Source of the DNA: Pseudomonadota bacterium | Lineage (GTDB): Bacteria > Pseudomonadota > Alphaproteobacteria > Rhizobiales > Rhizobiaceae | Reading direction: 5' to 3' | DNA: 6,346 nucleotides | Assembly: GCA_023435335.1 (NCBI GenBank) | Contig: JAEYRU010000149.1 | Span: 1 to 6,346 of the forward strand | Shown here: positions 1 through 5,940 of the stretch, one piece after another | How positions within the stretch are numbered: position 1 is the stretch's first letter | Layout of the letters: every line of letters starts with the position of its first letter | Position numbers and translations under genes: made by a program | The notes under the pieces: model-generated | Database searches by the model: none | What the model saw: the letters and a program-made list of their open reading frames with translations, nothing else | Told to the model about the DNA's origin: nothing

Positions 1-1
1 G

Positions 2-136
2 GCGCTCGTCTCGCACGCGCCGCGGGTGTTCGGCGGTGATTTCGCCCACCGCTTCGCCAACCTCCCGGAACAGCGCCGGCGCGAACTGATCGAAGGCATA
101 GAGGCGCTGGCACGGCTCATGAGCACCGGCGAGTGA
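2..136 (+). CDS. C-terminal fragment of a probable MarR-like transcriptional regulator
   Basis: Only the last 44 codons are present, open from the first in-frame base and ending in TGA at 134-136. The other two plus frames are less convincing; frame 1 stops within 13 codons. The peptide ends with a charged amphipathic helix (LPEQRRRELIEGIEALARLM). This resembles the final dimerisation helix of MarR-family winged-helix regulators, where a 'L..E.R.EL...L..L' pattern after the wing is common. With no DNA-binding helix visible, the family call is inference from a short tail, and another helical protein is possible. It lies 130 nt upstream of dusA on the same strand. The gap carries its own candidate promoter, so co-transcription is not required. 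Confidence 0.4.
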   Translation, partial: ALVSHAPRVFGGDFAHRFANLPEQRRRELIEGIEALARLMSTGE

Positions 137-187
137 GCTGGCATGCCGAGGATCCCATGCCGCACGAACGCCGGTCCCGCGCGGTCG

Positions 188-216
188 TTGAAGATATGAA
201 ACGCGCAATCTATCTT
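188..216 (+). promoter_or_regulatory. Candidate promoter of dusA overlapped by a dyad
   Basis: TTGAAG (188-193) and TATCTT (211-216) are separated by 17 nt. Each matches four of six bases of the sigma-70 consensus. The -10-like box lies inside a perfect 6-bp inverted repeat, GCGCAA (203-208) and TTGCGC (215-220), separated by six bases. Transcription would start near 223, giving a leader of roughly 45 nt before the TTG start of dusA. The dyad could be a repressor operator or a small hairpin at the very 5' end. In GC-rich DNA such matches arise by chance, so this is a weak prediction. Confidence 0.28.
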
Positions 217-266
217 GCGCCTAAACCCGCGCACCCGCCCAGAGGCGAAGCAACCGGCATCAGGCA

Positions 267-1268
267 TTGAAGACGATCTACTCCTCCGGGCCGATAGTAG
301 CGGTCGCACCCATGATGGACTGGACGGACCGGCATTGCAGGTTCTTCCACCGCCGCATCACGCGCCGCGCGCTGCTCTACACCGAAATGGTGGTGGCCGA
401 CGCCGCGATCCACGGCCCGCGCGAGCGGCTGCTCGGTTTCGATGCCTGTGAACATCCCGTGGCGTTGCAACTTGGCGGTTCCGAGCCGACGAAGCTGGCC
501 GAGGCGGCGCGTATCGGGGCGTCCTTCGGCTATGACGAGGTGAACCTCAATGTCGGCTGCCCGTCCGATCGGGTGCAGTCCGGTACCTTCGGGGCCTGCC
601 TGATGCGCACGCCCGCGCTGGTCGCCGACTGTGTTGCGCAGATGAAGGCCGGTGTGTCCGTTCCGGTGACGGTGAAGTGCCGCATCGGCGTCGACGACCA
701 GGATCCGGAAGAGGCTTTGGGCTCGCTGGCCGAGCAGGTATTCGCGGCCGGCGCCGACGCGCTGTGGGTGCACGCACGCAAGGCCTGGCTGGAGGGGCTG
801 AGCCCGAAGGAGAACCGCGACGTCCCGCCGCTCGACTACGACCGCGTCTATAGGCTGAAGGCCGAATACCCCGGCCGCTTTATCGGCATTAACGGCGGCA
901 TCCAGACGATCGAGGAGGCACATGGCCACCTCGACCGCGTCGATGGCGTCATGTTGGGCCGCGCCGCCTACCACAATCCGCGCCAGCTTGCCGAGGTCGA
1001 CGCACTGCTGGGCGACGGGGCGCGGGAGCCCGACTGGGAGCGCGTGATCGAGGAGATGGAGGAATATGCAGCGCGCCATATCGCCAGCGGCGGCCGGTTG
1101 GCGCACGTCACGCGCCACATGACCGGACTGTTCCACGGGATGCCGGGCGCGCGCCGTTTCCGCCAGATACTCTCTACCGACGCCACCCGACCGGGAGCCG
1201 GACCTGAGGTGCTCGACGCAGCCTTCAGGGCCGTAACCGCCGCTGCCGCGGACGCGGCGGCCGCGTAG
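267..1268 (+). CDS. dusA: tRNA-dihydrouridine(20/20a) synthase DusA
   Basis: This flavoenzyme uses FMN and NADPH to reduce uridine in the D-loop of tRNA to dihydrouridine (U20/U20a in the DusA subgroup). The 333-residue product has the full TIM-barrel signature set. VAPMMDWTDRHC (about 13-24) is the FMN/active-site loop. LNVGCPSDRVQSGTFGACLM contains the expected catalytic proton donor Cys98. HARKAWLEGLSPKENR (169-184) is nearly diagnostic for DusA, and INGGI with MLGRAAYHNP (208-238) forms the phosphate-binding end of the barrel. A C-terminal helical tRNA-binding region follows and ends in an Ala-rich tail. The start is TTG at 267. The frame is closed by TAA at 222-224, there is no in-frame ATG before the conserved VAPMMDW motif, and the first ATG (312) would delete the beginning of the barrel. 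The ribosome-binding site is weak, so the exact start is less sure than the identity. Confidence 0.95.
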   Translation: MKTIYSSGPIVAVAPMMDWTDRHCRFFHRRITRRALLYTEMVVADAAIHGPRERLLGFDACEHPVALQLGGSEPTKLAEAARIGASFGYDEVNLNVGCPSDRVQSGTFGACLMRTPALVADCVAQMKAGVSVPVTVKCRIGVDDQDPEEALGSLAEQVFAAGADALWVHARKAWLEGLSPKENRDVPPLDYDRVYRLKAEYPGRFIGINGGIQTIEEAHGHLDRVDGVMLGRAAYHNPRQLAEVDALLGDGAREPDWERVIEEMEEYAARHIASGGRLAHVTRHMTGLFHGMPGARRFRQILSTDATRPGAGPEVLDAAFRAVTAAAADAAAA

Positions 1269-1321
1269 GCTGCACAGCGCGCTACCGTCGCTCTTCCCTT
1301 GTTTACATCCATCGTGCAGCC
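1268..1321. repeat. 8-bp inverted repeat in the dusA-permease gap
   Basis: GGCTGCAC (1268-1275) and its exact reverse complement GTGCAGCC (1314-1321) flank a 38-nt spacer. The left arm begins on the last base of the dusA stop codon, and the right arm ends 33 nt before the next start codon. There is no following T-run, so it does not look like a classical intrinsic terminator. It could be a weak attenuating hairpin, a processing site or chance. Confidence 0.35.
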
Positions 1322-1353
1322 GGATAACGACGGGACGAGGGGGAGTTCCCGCG

Positions 1354-2184
1354 ATGTCGATTTCCGAATTGCCGGCCGGCGAGATCATCACATTCGCGCT
1401 GGCCATCGCCGCGGCCGGCGTAGTTTCCGGCCTGCTGGCCGGCATTCTCGGCATCGGCGGCGGCGCCGTGCTGGTGCCCGTTTTCTATCAGGTGTTCGGG
1501 CTCCTCGACGTCGATGAGGCGGTGCGCATGCACCTTTCGGTCGGCAGCTCGCTGGCCATCATCGTGCCGACCTCGATCCGCTCCTTCACCGGCCACTATG
1601 CACGCGGCGTGGTGGATACGAGCCTGCTCAAGAACTTCCTGATGTCCATACCTATCGGGGTGGTGCTCGCATCGCTCACCGCGGCATACATTTCCAGCGA
1701 GGGGCTGAGGATCATCTTCGCGGTGCTGATTTTCGCATTCGGGATGCGCATGCTGCTCGACCGTGAGCACTGGCGCCTGGGCAAGGACCTGCCAGGCCTG
1801 CCCGGACGGTTCGGCGCGGGCCTTGTGATCGGGTATCTGTCGACGCTGATGGGAATCGGCGGCGGCATCATGAACAACACTTTCATGACCCTCTACGGCC
1901 GGCCTATCCACCAGGCGGTCGCCACCTCCTCGGGCGTCGGCGTGATGATCGCGATACCGGGCACGATCGGCTACATCTGGGCGGGCTGGGGCAACCCGCT
2001 GCTTCCGATCTTCTCGACCGGATATATCAACTGGATCGCCGTGGCCCTGGTCATCCCCATAGCGCTGGTGGTGACGCCTTATGGAGTGCGCATCGCGCAT
2101 GCGCTGAAGAAGCGCCAGCTGGAGGTAGGGTTCGGGCTGTTCTGCCTGTTCGTGGCCGCCCGCTTCGCCGTCAGCCTGCTCTGA
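1354..2184 (+). CDS. TSUP (TauE/SafE) family membrane permease
   Basis: This is a 276-residue polytopic inner-membrane protein of the sulfite exporter TauE/SafE (TSUP, formerly DUF81) family. Members move small anions or organosulfur and organic acids, but the substrate cannot be read from the sequence. The family's two-fold internal repeat is plain: each half opens with a hydrophobic helix carrying a glycine motif, GILGIGGGAVLVP (about 30-42) and TLMGIGGGIMNN (about 164-175). About eight hydrophobic segments are visible (roughly 12-32, 35-50, 62-75, 93-113, 117-132, 154-174, 190-212 and 225-243), with a last one at 256-275. The start is supported by a strong purine-rich ribosome-binding site (GAGGGGGAG, 1337-1345) eight nt before ATG. 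The gene follows dusA by 85 nt on the same strand and may be co-transcribed or independent. It converges with the protease gene at a 10-nt gap. Confidence 0.9.
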   Translation: MSISELPAGEIITFALAIAAAGVVSGLLAGILGIGGGAVLVPVFYQVFGLLDVDEAVRMHLSVGSSLAIIVPTSIRSFTGHYARGVVDTSLLKNFLMSIPIGVVLASLTAAYISSEGLRIIFAVLIFAFGMRMLLDREHWRLGKDLPGLPGRFGAGLVIGYLSTLMGIGGGIMNNTFMTLYGRPIHQAVATSSGVGVMIAIPGTIGYIWAGWGNPLLPIFSTGYINWIAVALVIPIALVVTPYGVRIAHALKKRQLEVGFGLFCLFVAARFAVSLL

Positions 2185-2194
2185 AACGAGCGTC

Positions 2195-2899
2195 TCAGTC
2201 GATCAGGGTGAGGCGGTCGCCGCGCATGTCGAAGCCGGTGAGCGTGGAGATGAAGTTCATGCCGAGCAGGCTGCGGTCGAGCATGCCCGGCTGGGCCACC
2301 AGCACTGTCAGCCGGCCGCGCGAGATATCGCCGACGCGGATCTCGTTGGCGGTCACGCGGGCCGCGTTGGCGGGTCCGTTGGCCGTCATGATCGGCACAG
2401 TATAAGCAAGCCGCTCCATCTCGAACCCGGCCGCACGGGCGTCCGCCGCCGACAGGACGGAGGTCGTTGCGCCGGTATCCACCACCATCCACATCTCGCG
2501 CCCGTTGATCTCGGCGCGTACGGCAAAATGTCCGTCCCGCAGCCGCTCCAGCGCCACCGATACGCGGCCTTCGCCGTCGATTGTGGAAAGCGGGCTGCCG
2601 GGGACGAGGCCGGCGGTGAGGCGGCTCGCCACGTCCTGCAACTCGTAGCGGTATTGGTATCCTGCGACCAGCGCCACGATGATGGCGAGCCAGATGGCGA
2701 TGGAGCGGGCCGCACCCCTCAGGCCGATGCCGGAGCCGATCACCCCCGCGGCAAGCACCAAGCCCAGCGCGGTGAGGTAGACGAGCCGCGCGAAGTCGTC
2801 TCCCGGCAGGCCGGCGGGCGAGCCGTCGGCGCCGGAGAGCAGCAGATACAGCAGCCCGCCGCCGAGGATTGCGAGCGCGATCCAGGGAAGCCGCGACAT
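2195..2899 (-). CDS. TIGR02281-type membrane-anchored retropepsin-like aspartic protease
   Basis: The 234-residue product has three N-terminal hydrophobic helices (about 5-22, 37-57 and 64-83), then a single retropepsin-type domain (about 110-234). The active-site motif is MVVDTGATTSVLS, with catalytic Asp141 in the DTGATTS form typical of clan AA single-domain proteases, which must dimerise to complete the active site. LDRSLLGMNFISTLTGFDM (207-225) matches the conserved C-terminal hydrophobic-Gly segment of the family. The catalytic domain probably faces the periplasm; the substrate is unknown. The frame stays open further upstream. I chose ATG at 2899 because it gives an immediate membrane anchor, is preceded by GGGAG (2909-2913 on this strand) at nine nt, and its ATG shares one base with the upstream gene's TGA stop (TGATG), implying translational coupling. 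The upstream extension is Arg/Ala-rich shadow of the DUF1289 gene. Confidence 0.88.
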   Translation of the reverse strand: MSRLPWIALAILGGGLLYLLLSGADGSPAGLPGDDFARLVYLTALGLVLAAGVIGSGIGLRGAARSIAIWLAIIVALVAGYQYRYELQDVASRLTAGLVPGSPLSTIDGEGRVSVALERLRDGHFAVRAEINGREMWMVVDTGATTSVLSAADARAAGFEMERLAYTVPIMTANGPANAARVTANEIRVGDISRGRLTVLVAQPGMLDRSLLGMNFISTLTGFDMRGDRLTLID

Positions 2900-3132
2900 C
2901 AAGCCATGCTCCCGCGCTCGCGTGCCATGCGCGCACGCCGGGTTTCGCGCCGCGGCTTGCGCTCGACCGTCGCCAGCCGGGCCGGCAGCGTGTCCATCAC
3001 CCCGCGCCGTTCCGCCGGCGTCATCCCAATCCATGCGGCGATCTCGTCGCGCGTGCGTCCGCAGCCGAAGCAAAAGCCGGTTGCCGGGTCCATCGTGCAG
3101 ACAAGGATGCAGGGCGATTCGATCAGGGACAT
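2899..3132 (-). CDS. DUF1289 cysteine-rich small protein
   Basis: This 77-residue protein begins MSLIESPCILVCTMDPATGF, followed by CFGCGRTRDEIAAW. The four cysteines (Cys8, Cys12, Cys21, Cys24) in a CxxxC...CxxC arrangement, the GRTRDEI-W motif and MTPAERRGVMDTLPARL are the hallmarks of DUF1289. That family is annotated as predicted Fe-S or metal-binding, with no proven function. The C-terminal third is very basic (RKPRRETRRARMARERGS), which suggests nucleic-acid or membrane-surface contact; this is inference. The gene is the first of a two-gene minus-strand operon, its stop overlapping the protease start by one base. It is divergent from the CobT-like gene with a 132-nt gap. The ribosome-binding site is poor (GGAAC about nine nt upstream), but the ESPC start context matches the family's usual N terminus. 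Confidence 0.85.
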   Translation of the reverse strand: MSLIESPCILVCTMDPATGFCFGCGRTRDEIAAWIGMTPAERRGVMDTLPARLATVERKPRRETRRARMARERGSMA

Positions 3133-3264
3133 CGTCGGGTTCCGTTCGAGCCTGACATGGGACGGGTTTTCGCCGATTGCAAGCACTGCGAGCGCAAGGC
3201 GGTTGTGCCGCGCCGAAGCTGCGTCTATTGCCCTGCCAGATCCCGTAACCGGCCGAGCATAGCG

Positions 3265-4239
3265 ATGATTACCGGACTGCCCTTCGACGATATCCGCAAT
3301 CTGGCCAGGGACCTGCCCGGCGCGGCCGAGCGGCCCGCGCGCGAGGCCGCCGCAGTAGTGTCCCGCTACGAGGCAACCGTCGGCGGGCTGGGCCGCGCCG
3401 GCGAACTGGCGACGTGGCTTGCCGCGTGGACGGGACGCCCGCCGCGCGTGATGCGTCCGGTGGTGGCGCTGTTCGCCGGAACGCATGGCATCGCCGGCGC
3501 CGCGGGCTCTGCCGACAATGCGGCGGTGCGCAGCCTGGTAGAGCGTTGCGCGGCGGGCGGCGGCGCGGTCAACCAGGCCTGCGTCGCCGGCGACCTCGGC
3601 CTCAAGGTGTTCGACCTGGCGCTCGACATGCCGACGGCAGACTTTTCCCGGGACGCCGCGCTCGACGAGAAGAGCGCAGCCGCAACGGTTGCCTTCGGCA
3701 TGGAAGCGACGGCAGGCGGGACCGACCTCCTGGTGCTGGCCGGCCACGGCGGGCGGGGCGGCCAGCTTACGGCGGCGGCGGTGCTCTCCGCGCTGCTGGA
3801 GGTTAAACCGACCGATCTGGGCGAGGCGGGCGGGGCGGCGGTCGCGCAGGCTCTGCGTCTCCACGCCGGGCACCTCGCCGATCCGCTGGAGGTGCTGCGG
3901 CGGCTGGGCGGGCGCGAGATCGCCGCGCTTGCCGGAGCCATCCTCGCTGCGCGCGCGCAGCAGGTGGCGGTCATCCTTGATGGGGAAGCGGCATTGGCGG
4001 CGGCAGCGGTCGTGCGGGGGCTGGCGCCTGACGGCATCGCCCATTGCGTTGTTGGAGATGCGGGATCGGAATTTGCGTCGCAGGCGATCGCAGAGCTCGG
4101 CATGGAGCCCGTTCTTCGGCTCGGCATGGCCACCGGCGACGGGGCCGGCGGGGCGATCGCGGCGGGAGTGGTGAAAGCGGCGGCCCTTGCCCATGCCGGC
4201 GCCGCCGAGTTCCTCAAGGCTACCGAGAAGTCAGGGTAG
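3265..4239 (+). CDS. CobT/CobU-like protein with altered active-site motifs
   Basis: The family transfers phosphoribose from nicotinate mononucleotide to 5,6-dimethylbenzimidazole in lower-ligand activation for cobalamin. The 324-residue product clearly belongs to it: GLPFDDIRNL (4-13), WLAAWTGRPPRVMRPVVALF (51-70), DLGLKVFDLALDMPT (110-124), FGMEATAGGTDLL (144-156), DPLEVLRRLGGREIAALAG (206-224) and LAAGIVKA-like 298-306 match rhizobial CobU as I recall it. The signature residues do not match. KPPGxLGRLE is ATVGGLGRAG (37-46), NHGV is THGI (73-76), GEMGIGNTT is AGHGGRGGQLT (159-169), the GxGTG loop after it is missing (about 12 residues shorter), HxSxEPGH is DAGSEFAS (265-272), and the catalytic GEGTGA is GDGAGG (291-296). 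The frame is intact, so this is not an obvious pseudogene. Canonical activity is doubtful, hence no symbol. The ATG at 3265 fits the family N terminus but has a weak ribosome-binding site. The same frame also opens at ATG 3157. No cobS or other cobalamin gene lies in the window. Confidence 0.85.
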   Translation: MITGLPFDDIRNLARDLPGAAERPAREAAAVVSRYEATVGGLGRAGELATWLAAWTGRPPRVMRPVVALFAGTHGIAGAAGSADNAAVRSLVERCAAGGGAVNQACVAGDLGLKVFDLALDMPTADFSRDAALDEKSAAATVAFGMEATAGGTDLLVLAGHGGRGGQLTAAAVLSALLEVKPTDLGEAGGAAVAQALRLHAGHLADPLEVLRRLGGREIAALAGAILAARAQQVAVILDGEAALAAAAVVRGLAPDGIAHCVVGDAGSEFASQAIAELGMEPVLRLGMATGDGAGGAIAAGVVKAAALAHAGAAEFLKATEKSG

Positions 4240-4246
4240 TTCGCAG

Positions 4247-5845
4247 CTAGCGCCCGCCCGCCGCCGCTCTCTGCGTCGGCACGGCGGGGAGTTCCTCCAT
4301 CACGCGAGCAGGCGGGAACACCACGGTCGCCTCGGTGCCCTCGCGCAGCTTGGAGTGGAACTGCAACTCGCCGCCATGCAGTTCGGCCAGGCCCTGGACA
4401 ATCGGGAGACCGAGGCCCGTGCCCTGCTCGGCGCTCTTGATGGCGATCGAGCCCTGGCCGAAGGCCGACAGCACAACCGGTATTTCCTCTGGCGGGATGC
4501 CCGGCCCGTTGTCCTTGACGGAGACGTACTGTCCGCCGCCGGCGGTCCAGCCCACGCGTACGCGGATCTCGCCCCCGCTCGGAGTGAACTTCACCGCGTT
4601 CGACATCAGGTTCAGCATGATCTGGCGGATCGAGCGCTCGTCAGCGAACAGCCGCGGCAAGCCGGGCTGGAACTGCTGCACGATCCGGATGCCCTTGTTG
4701 CGCGCCTTGAGCTCCATCATGTGACAGGACTCTTCAACGACGTCGGCAAGCAACAGCGGCTCTTCGTTGAGCTGGTAGCGGCCGGCCTCGATGCGGGACA
4801 GGTCGAGGATCTCGTTGATGAGGTTCAGGAGATGCTGCCCCGAGCCGTGAATGTCGCGGGCGTATTCGCGGTAGGTCTCGTTCTGCATGGGGCCGAGCAC
4901 CTCGTTGCCCATCACCTCCGAGAAGCCGAGGATGGCGTTGAGTGGCGTGCGCAGCTCGTGGCTCATGGAGGCGAGGAAGCGCGACTTGGCGAGGTTCGCC
5001 TCCTCGGCGCGGCGGCGCGCCTCGTCCGACATCGATTTCGCCGTCTCCAGTTCCGCGATGAGCGCGTCCTTCTCTGTGCGGAAAGACAGGAGCATCAGCG
5101 TCGACTTGTGCAGGTGTCCGGCGACATAGGTGAAGAACGGCAGCGACGCGACGAGCAGCGCGACCATCAGTGCCTCGACGGGCACCCATAGTTGCGCGGA
5201 CCAGATGGCAAAAACGGCAACGGGCAGTGCGAAGGTGACGATGAGCGCGCCGCGCAGGGCCGAGGCGATGAGAGCGGTGGCGGCGATCGCCAGGAGAAGC
5301 ACGACGGCCTTTATGATGCCGAGCTGGTCGTCCCCGCAGGTGTCGCAGCCCAGGAGGGCGAAGTAGGCCCAGCCGAGGCCGCTGAGGAAGTGGCCGATGA
5401 GGAAACTGCGCCTGACCTTGCTGGGGTCGATCTCGGCGGTCTCCGCACTATCCGCGCGCTTCGCGACGAAGGCGAGTACGGCGTAGCAGGTGATCGCCGC
5501 CACGGTCCAGATGAGGATTTCGCGGCTCATGCCGGCGAGCAGGCCGCCGACGCCGATGAAGATCATCAGCAACGGGATCGCAACGGCGCTGTTGACTACC
5601 GCGCGGGCGTGGATCTTCAGCAGTTCGCGGTCAAAATCCGGGATCCCCTCGCGCTGGGACAAGCGGTCGCGCGTACGCCGCACGGCCTTGGCCACATCGC
5701 TGTTGCGATGGGCCTTCGTGCGGTCCACTATGTTCTTGTCCGCCGTCTGCGATCCTTGCAACGCCATGTGCCGGTTCAGTTTCTGCACGCCGTCCTGGCT
5801 GCAAGCTAGGTCCGAATGATTAAGAGACCCTTCTCCGAGGCACAT
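4247..5845 (-). CDS. Orphan membrane sensor histidine kinase
   Basis: The 532-residue product has an N-terminal cytosolic stretch (about 1-82), six hydrophobic helices (about 83-105, 110-128, 147-166, 177-197, 200-220 and 223-243) and a charged, probably coiled-coil linker (255-288). A HisKA dimerisation domain follows: FLASMSHELRTPLNAILGFS, phosphoacceptor His296, then INEILDLSRIEAGRY. The HATPase domain has the N box LNLMSNAVKF (N412, N416), G1 DNGPGI (445-450), F box FGQG and G2 GTGLGL (475-480). All catalytic residues are present, so it should be active. There is no PAS, HAMP or receiver domain; the signal is probably sensed in or at the membrane. The DHp region resembles the DivJ/PleC/PdhS and other rhizobial kinases, too loosely to name. 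No response regulator is adjacent. The longest start, ATG 5845, lacks a clear ribosome-binding site; GTG 5788 and ATG 5767 are alternatives that keep all domains. Confidence 0.9.
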   Translation of the reverse strand: MCLGEGSLNHSDLACSQDGVQKLNRHMALQGSQTADKNIVDRTKAHRNSDVAKAVRRTRDRLSQREGIPDFDRELLKIHARAVVNSAVAIPLLMIFIGVGGLLAGMSREILIWTVAAITCYAVLAFVAKRADSAETAEIDPSKVRRSFLIGHFLSGLGWAYFALLGCDTCGDDQLGIIKAVVLLLAIAATALIASALRGALIVTFALPVAVFAIWSAQLWVPVEALMVALLVASLPFFTYVAGHLHKSTLMLLSFRTEKDALIAELETAKSMSDEARRRAEEANLAKSRFLASMSHELRTPLNAILGFSEVMGNEVLGPMQNETYREYARDIHGSGQHLLNLINEILDLSRIEAGRYQLNEEPLLLADVVEESCHMMELKARNKGIRIVQQFQPGLPRLFADERSIRQIMLNLMSNAVKFTPSGGEIRVRVGWTAGGGQYVSVKDNGPGIPPEEIPVVLSAFGQGSIAIKSAEQGTGLGLPIVQGLAELHGGELQFHSKLREGTEATVVFPPARVMEELPAVPTQRAAAGGR

Positions 5846-5887
5846 GATTTATCCATTCGTAAACCAAACCGGCGGGCGGCTGCGGGC

Positions 5888-5927
5888 GGACCCGATGCGA
5901 TGGGGCGGCAGGCCGGCAGTCGGGTCC
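5888..5927. repeat. 8-bp inverted repeat abutting the GST ribosome-binding site
   Basis: GGACCCGA (5888-5895) and its exact reverse complement TCGGGTCC (5920-5927) are separated by 24 nt. The right arm ends directly before AGGAG (5928-5932), the ribosome-binding site of the downstream GST gene. On RNA this could fold as a hairpin next to the binding site; on DNA it could be an operator in the divergent kinase-GST gap. The pairing is seen directly; any function is inference. Confidence 0.4.
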
Positions 5928-5940
5928 AGGAGTATCAAGA

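Noticed and set aside
140..161. Hairpin GGCATG/CATGCC just after the first gene as a terminator
   Set aside because: The stem is only six base pairs and has no following T-run, so it is not distinguishable from chance.
1237..1260. GC-rich hairpin (CCGCCGC/GCGGCGG) as a dusA terminator
   Set aside because: It lies inside codons for the Ala-rich tail before the stop, and no T-run follows. Repetitive GCC/GCG codons explain the complementarity.
210..1454. Long open minus-strand frame (414 codons) opposite dusA and the permease start
   Set aside because: It runs antisense to the unmistakable DusA protein, has Arg/Gly/His-rich composition and no recognisable motif. It is a shadow frame expected in GC-rich coding DNA.
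2178..2191. Small hairpin GCTC/GAGC between the permease and protease genes
   Set aside because: A four-base-pair stem is too weak to call a terminator.
3133..3264. Cobalamin riboswitch upstream of the CobT-like gene
   Set aside because: No convincing B12-box or surrounding conserved stems could be found in this 132-nt gap, which is also short for that element.
2899..4194. Long minus-strand frame (431 codons) that would fuse upstream sequence to the DUF1289 protein
   Set aside because: Its upstream two thirds are antisense to the CobT-like gene, and DUF1289 proteins normally start near the ESPC motif. The ATG at 3132 gives the usual family length.
4187..5191. Long open plus-strand frame (334 codons) opposite the histidine kinase
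   Set aside because: It is antisense to intact HisKA and HATPase motifs, low-complexity in composition, and has no ribosome-binding site. It is a shadow frame.
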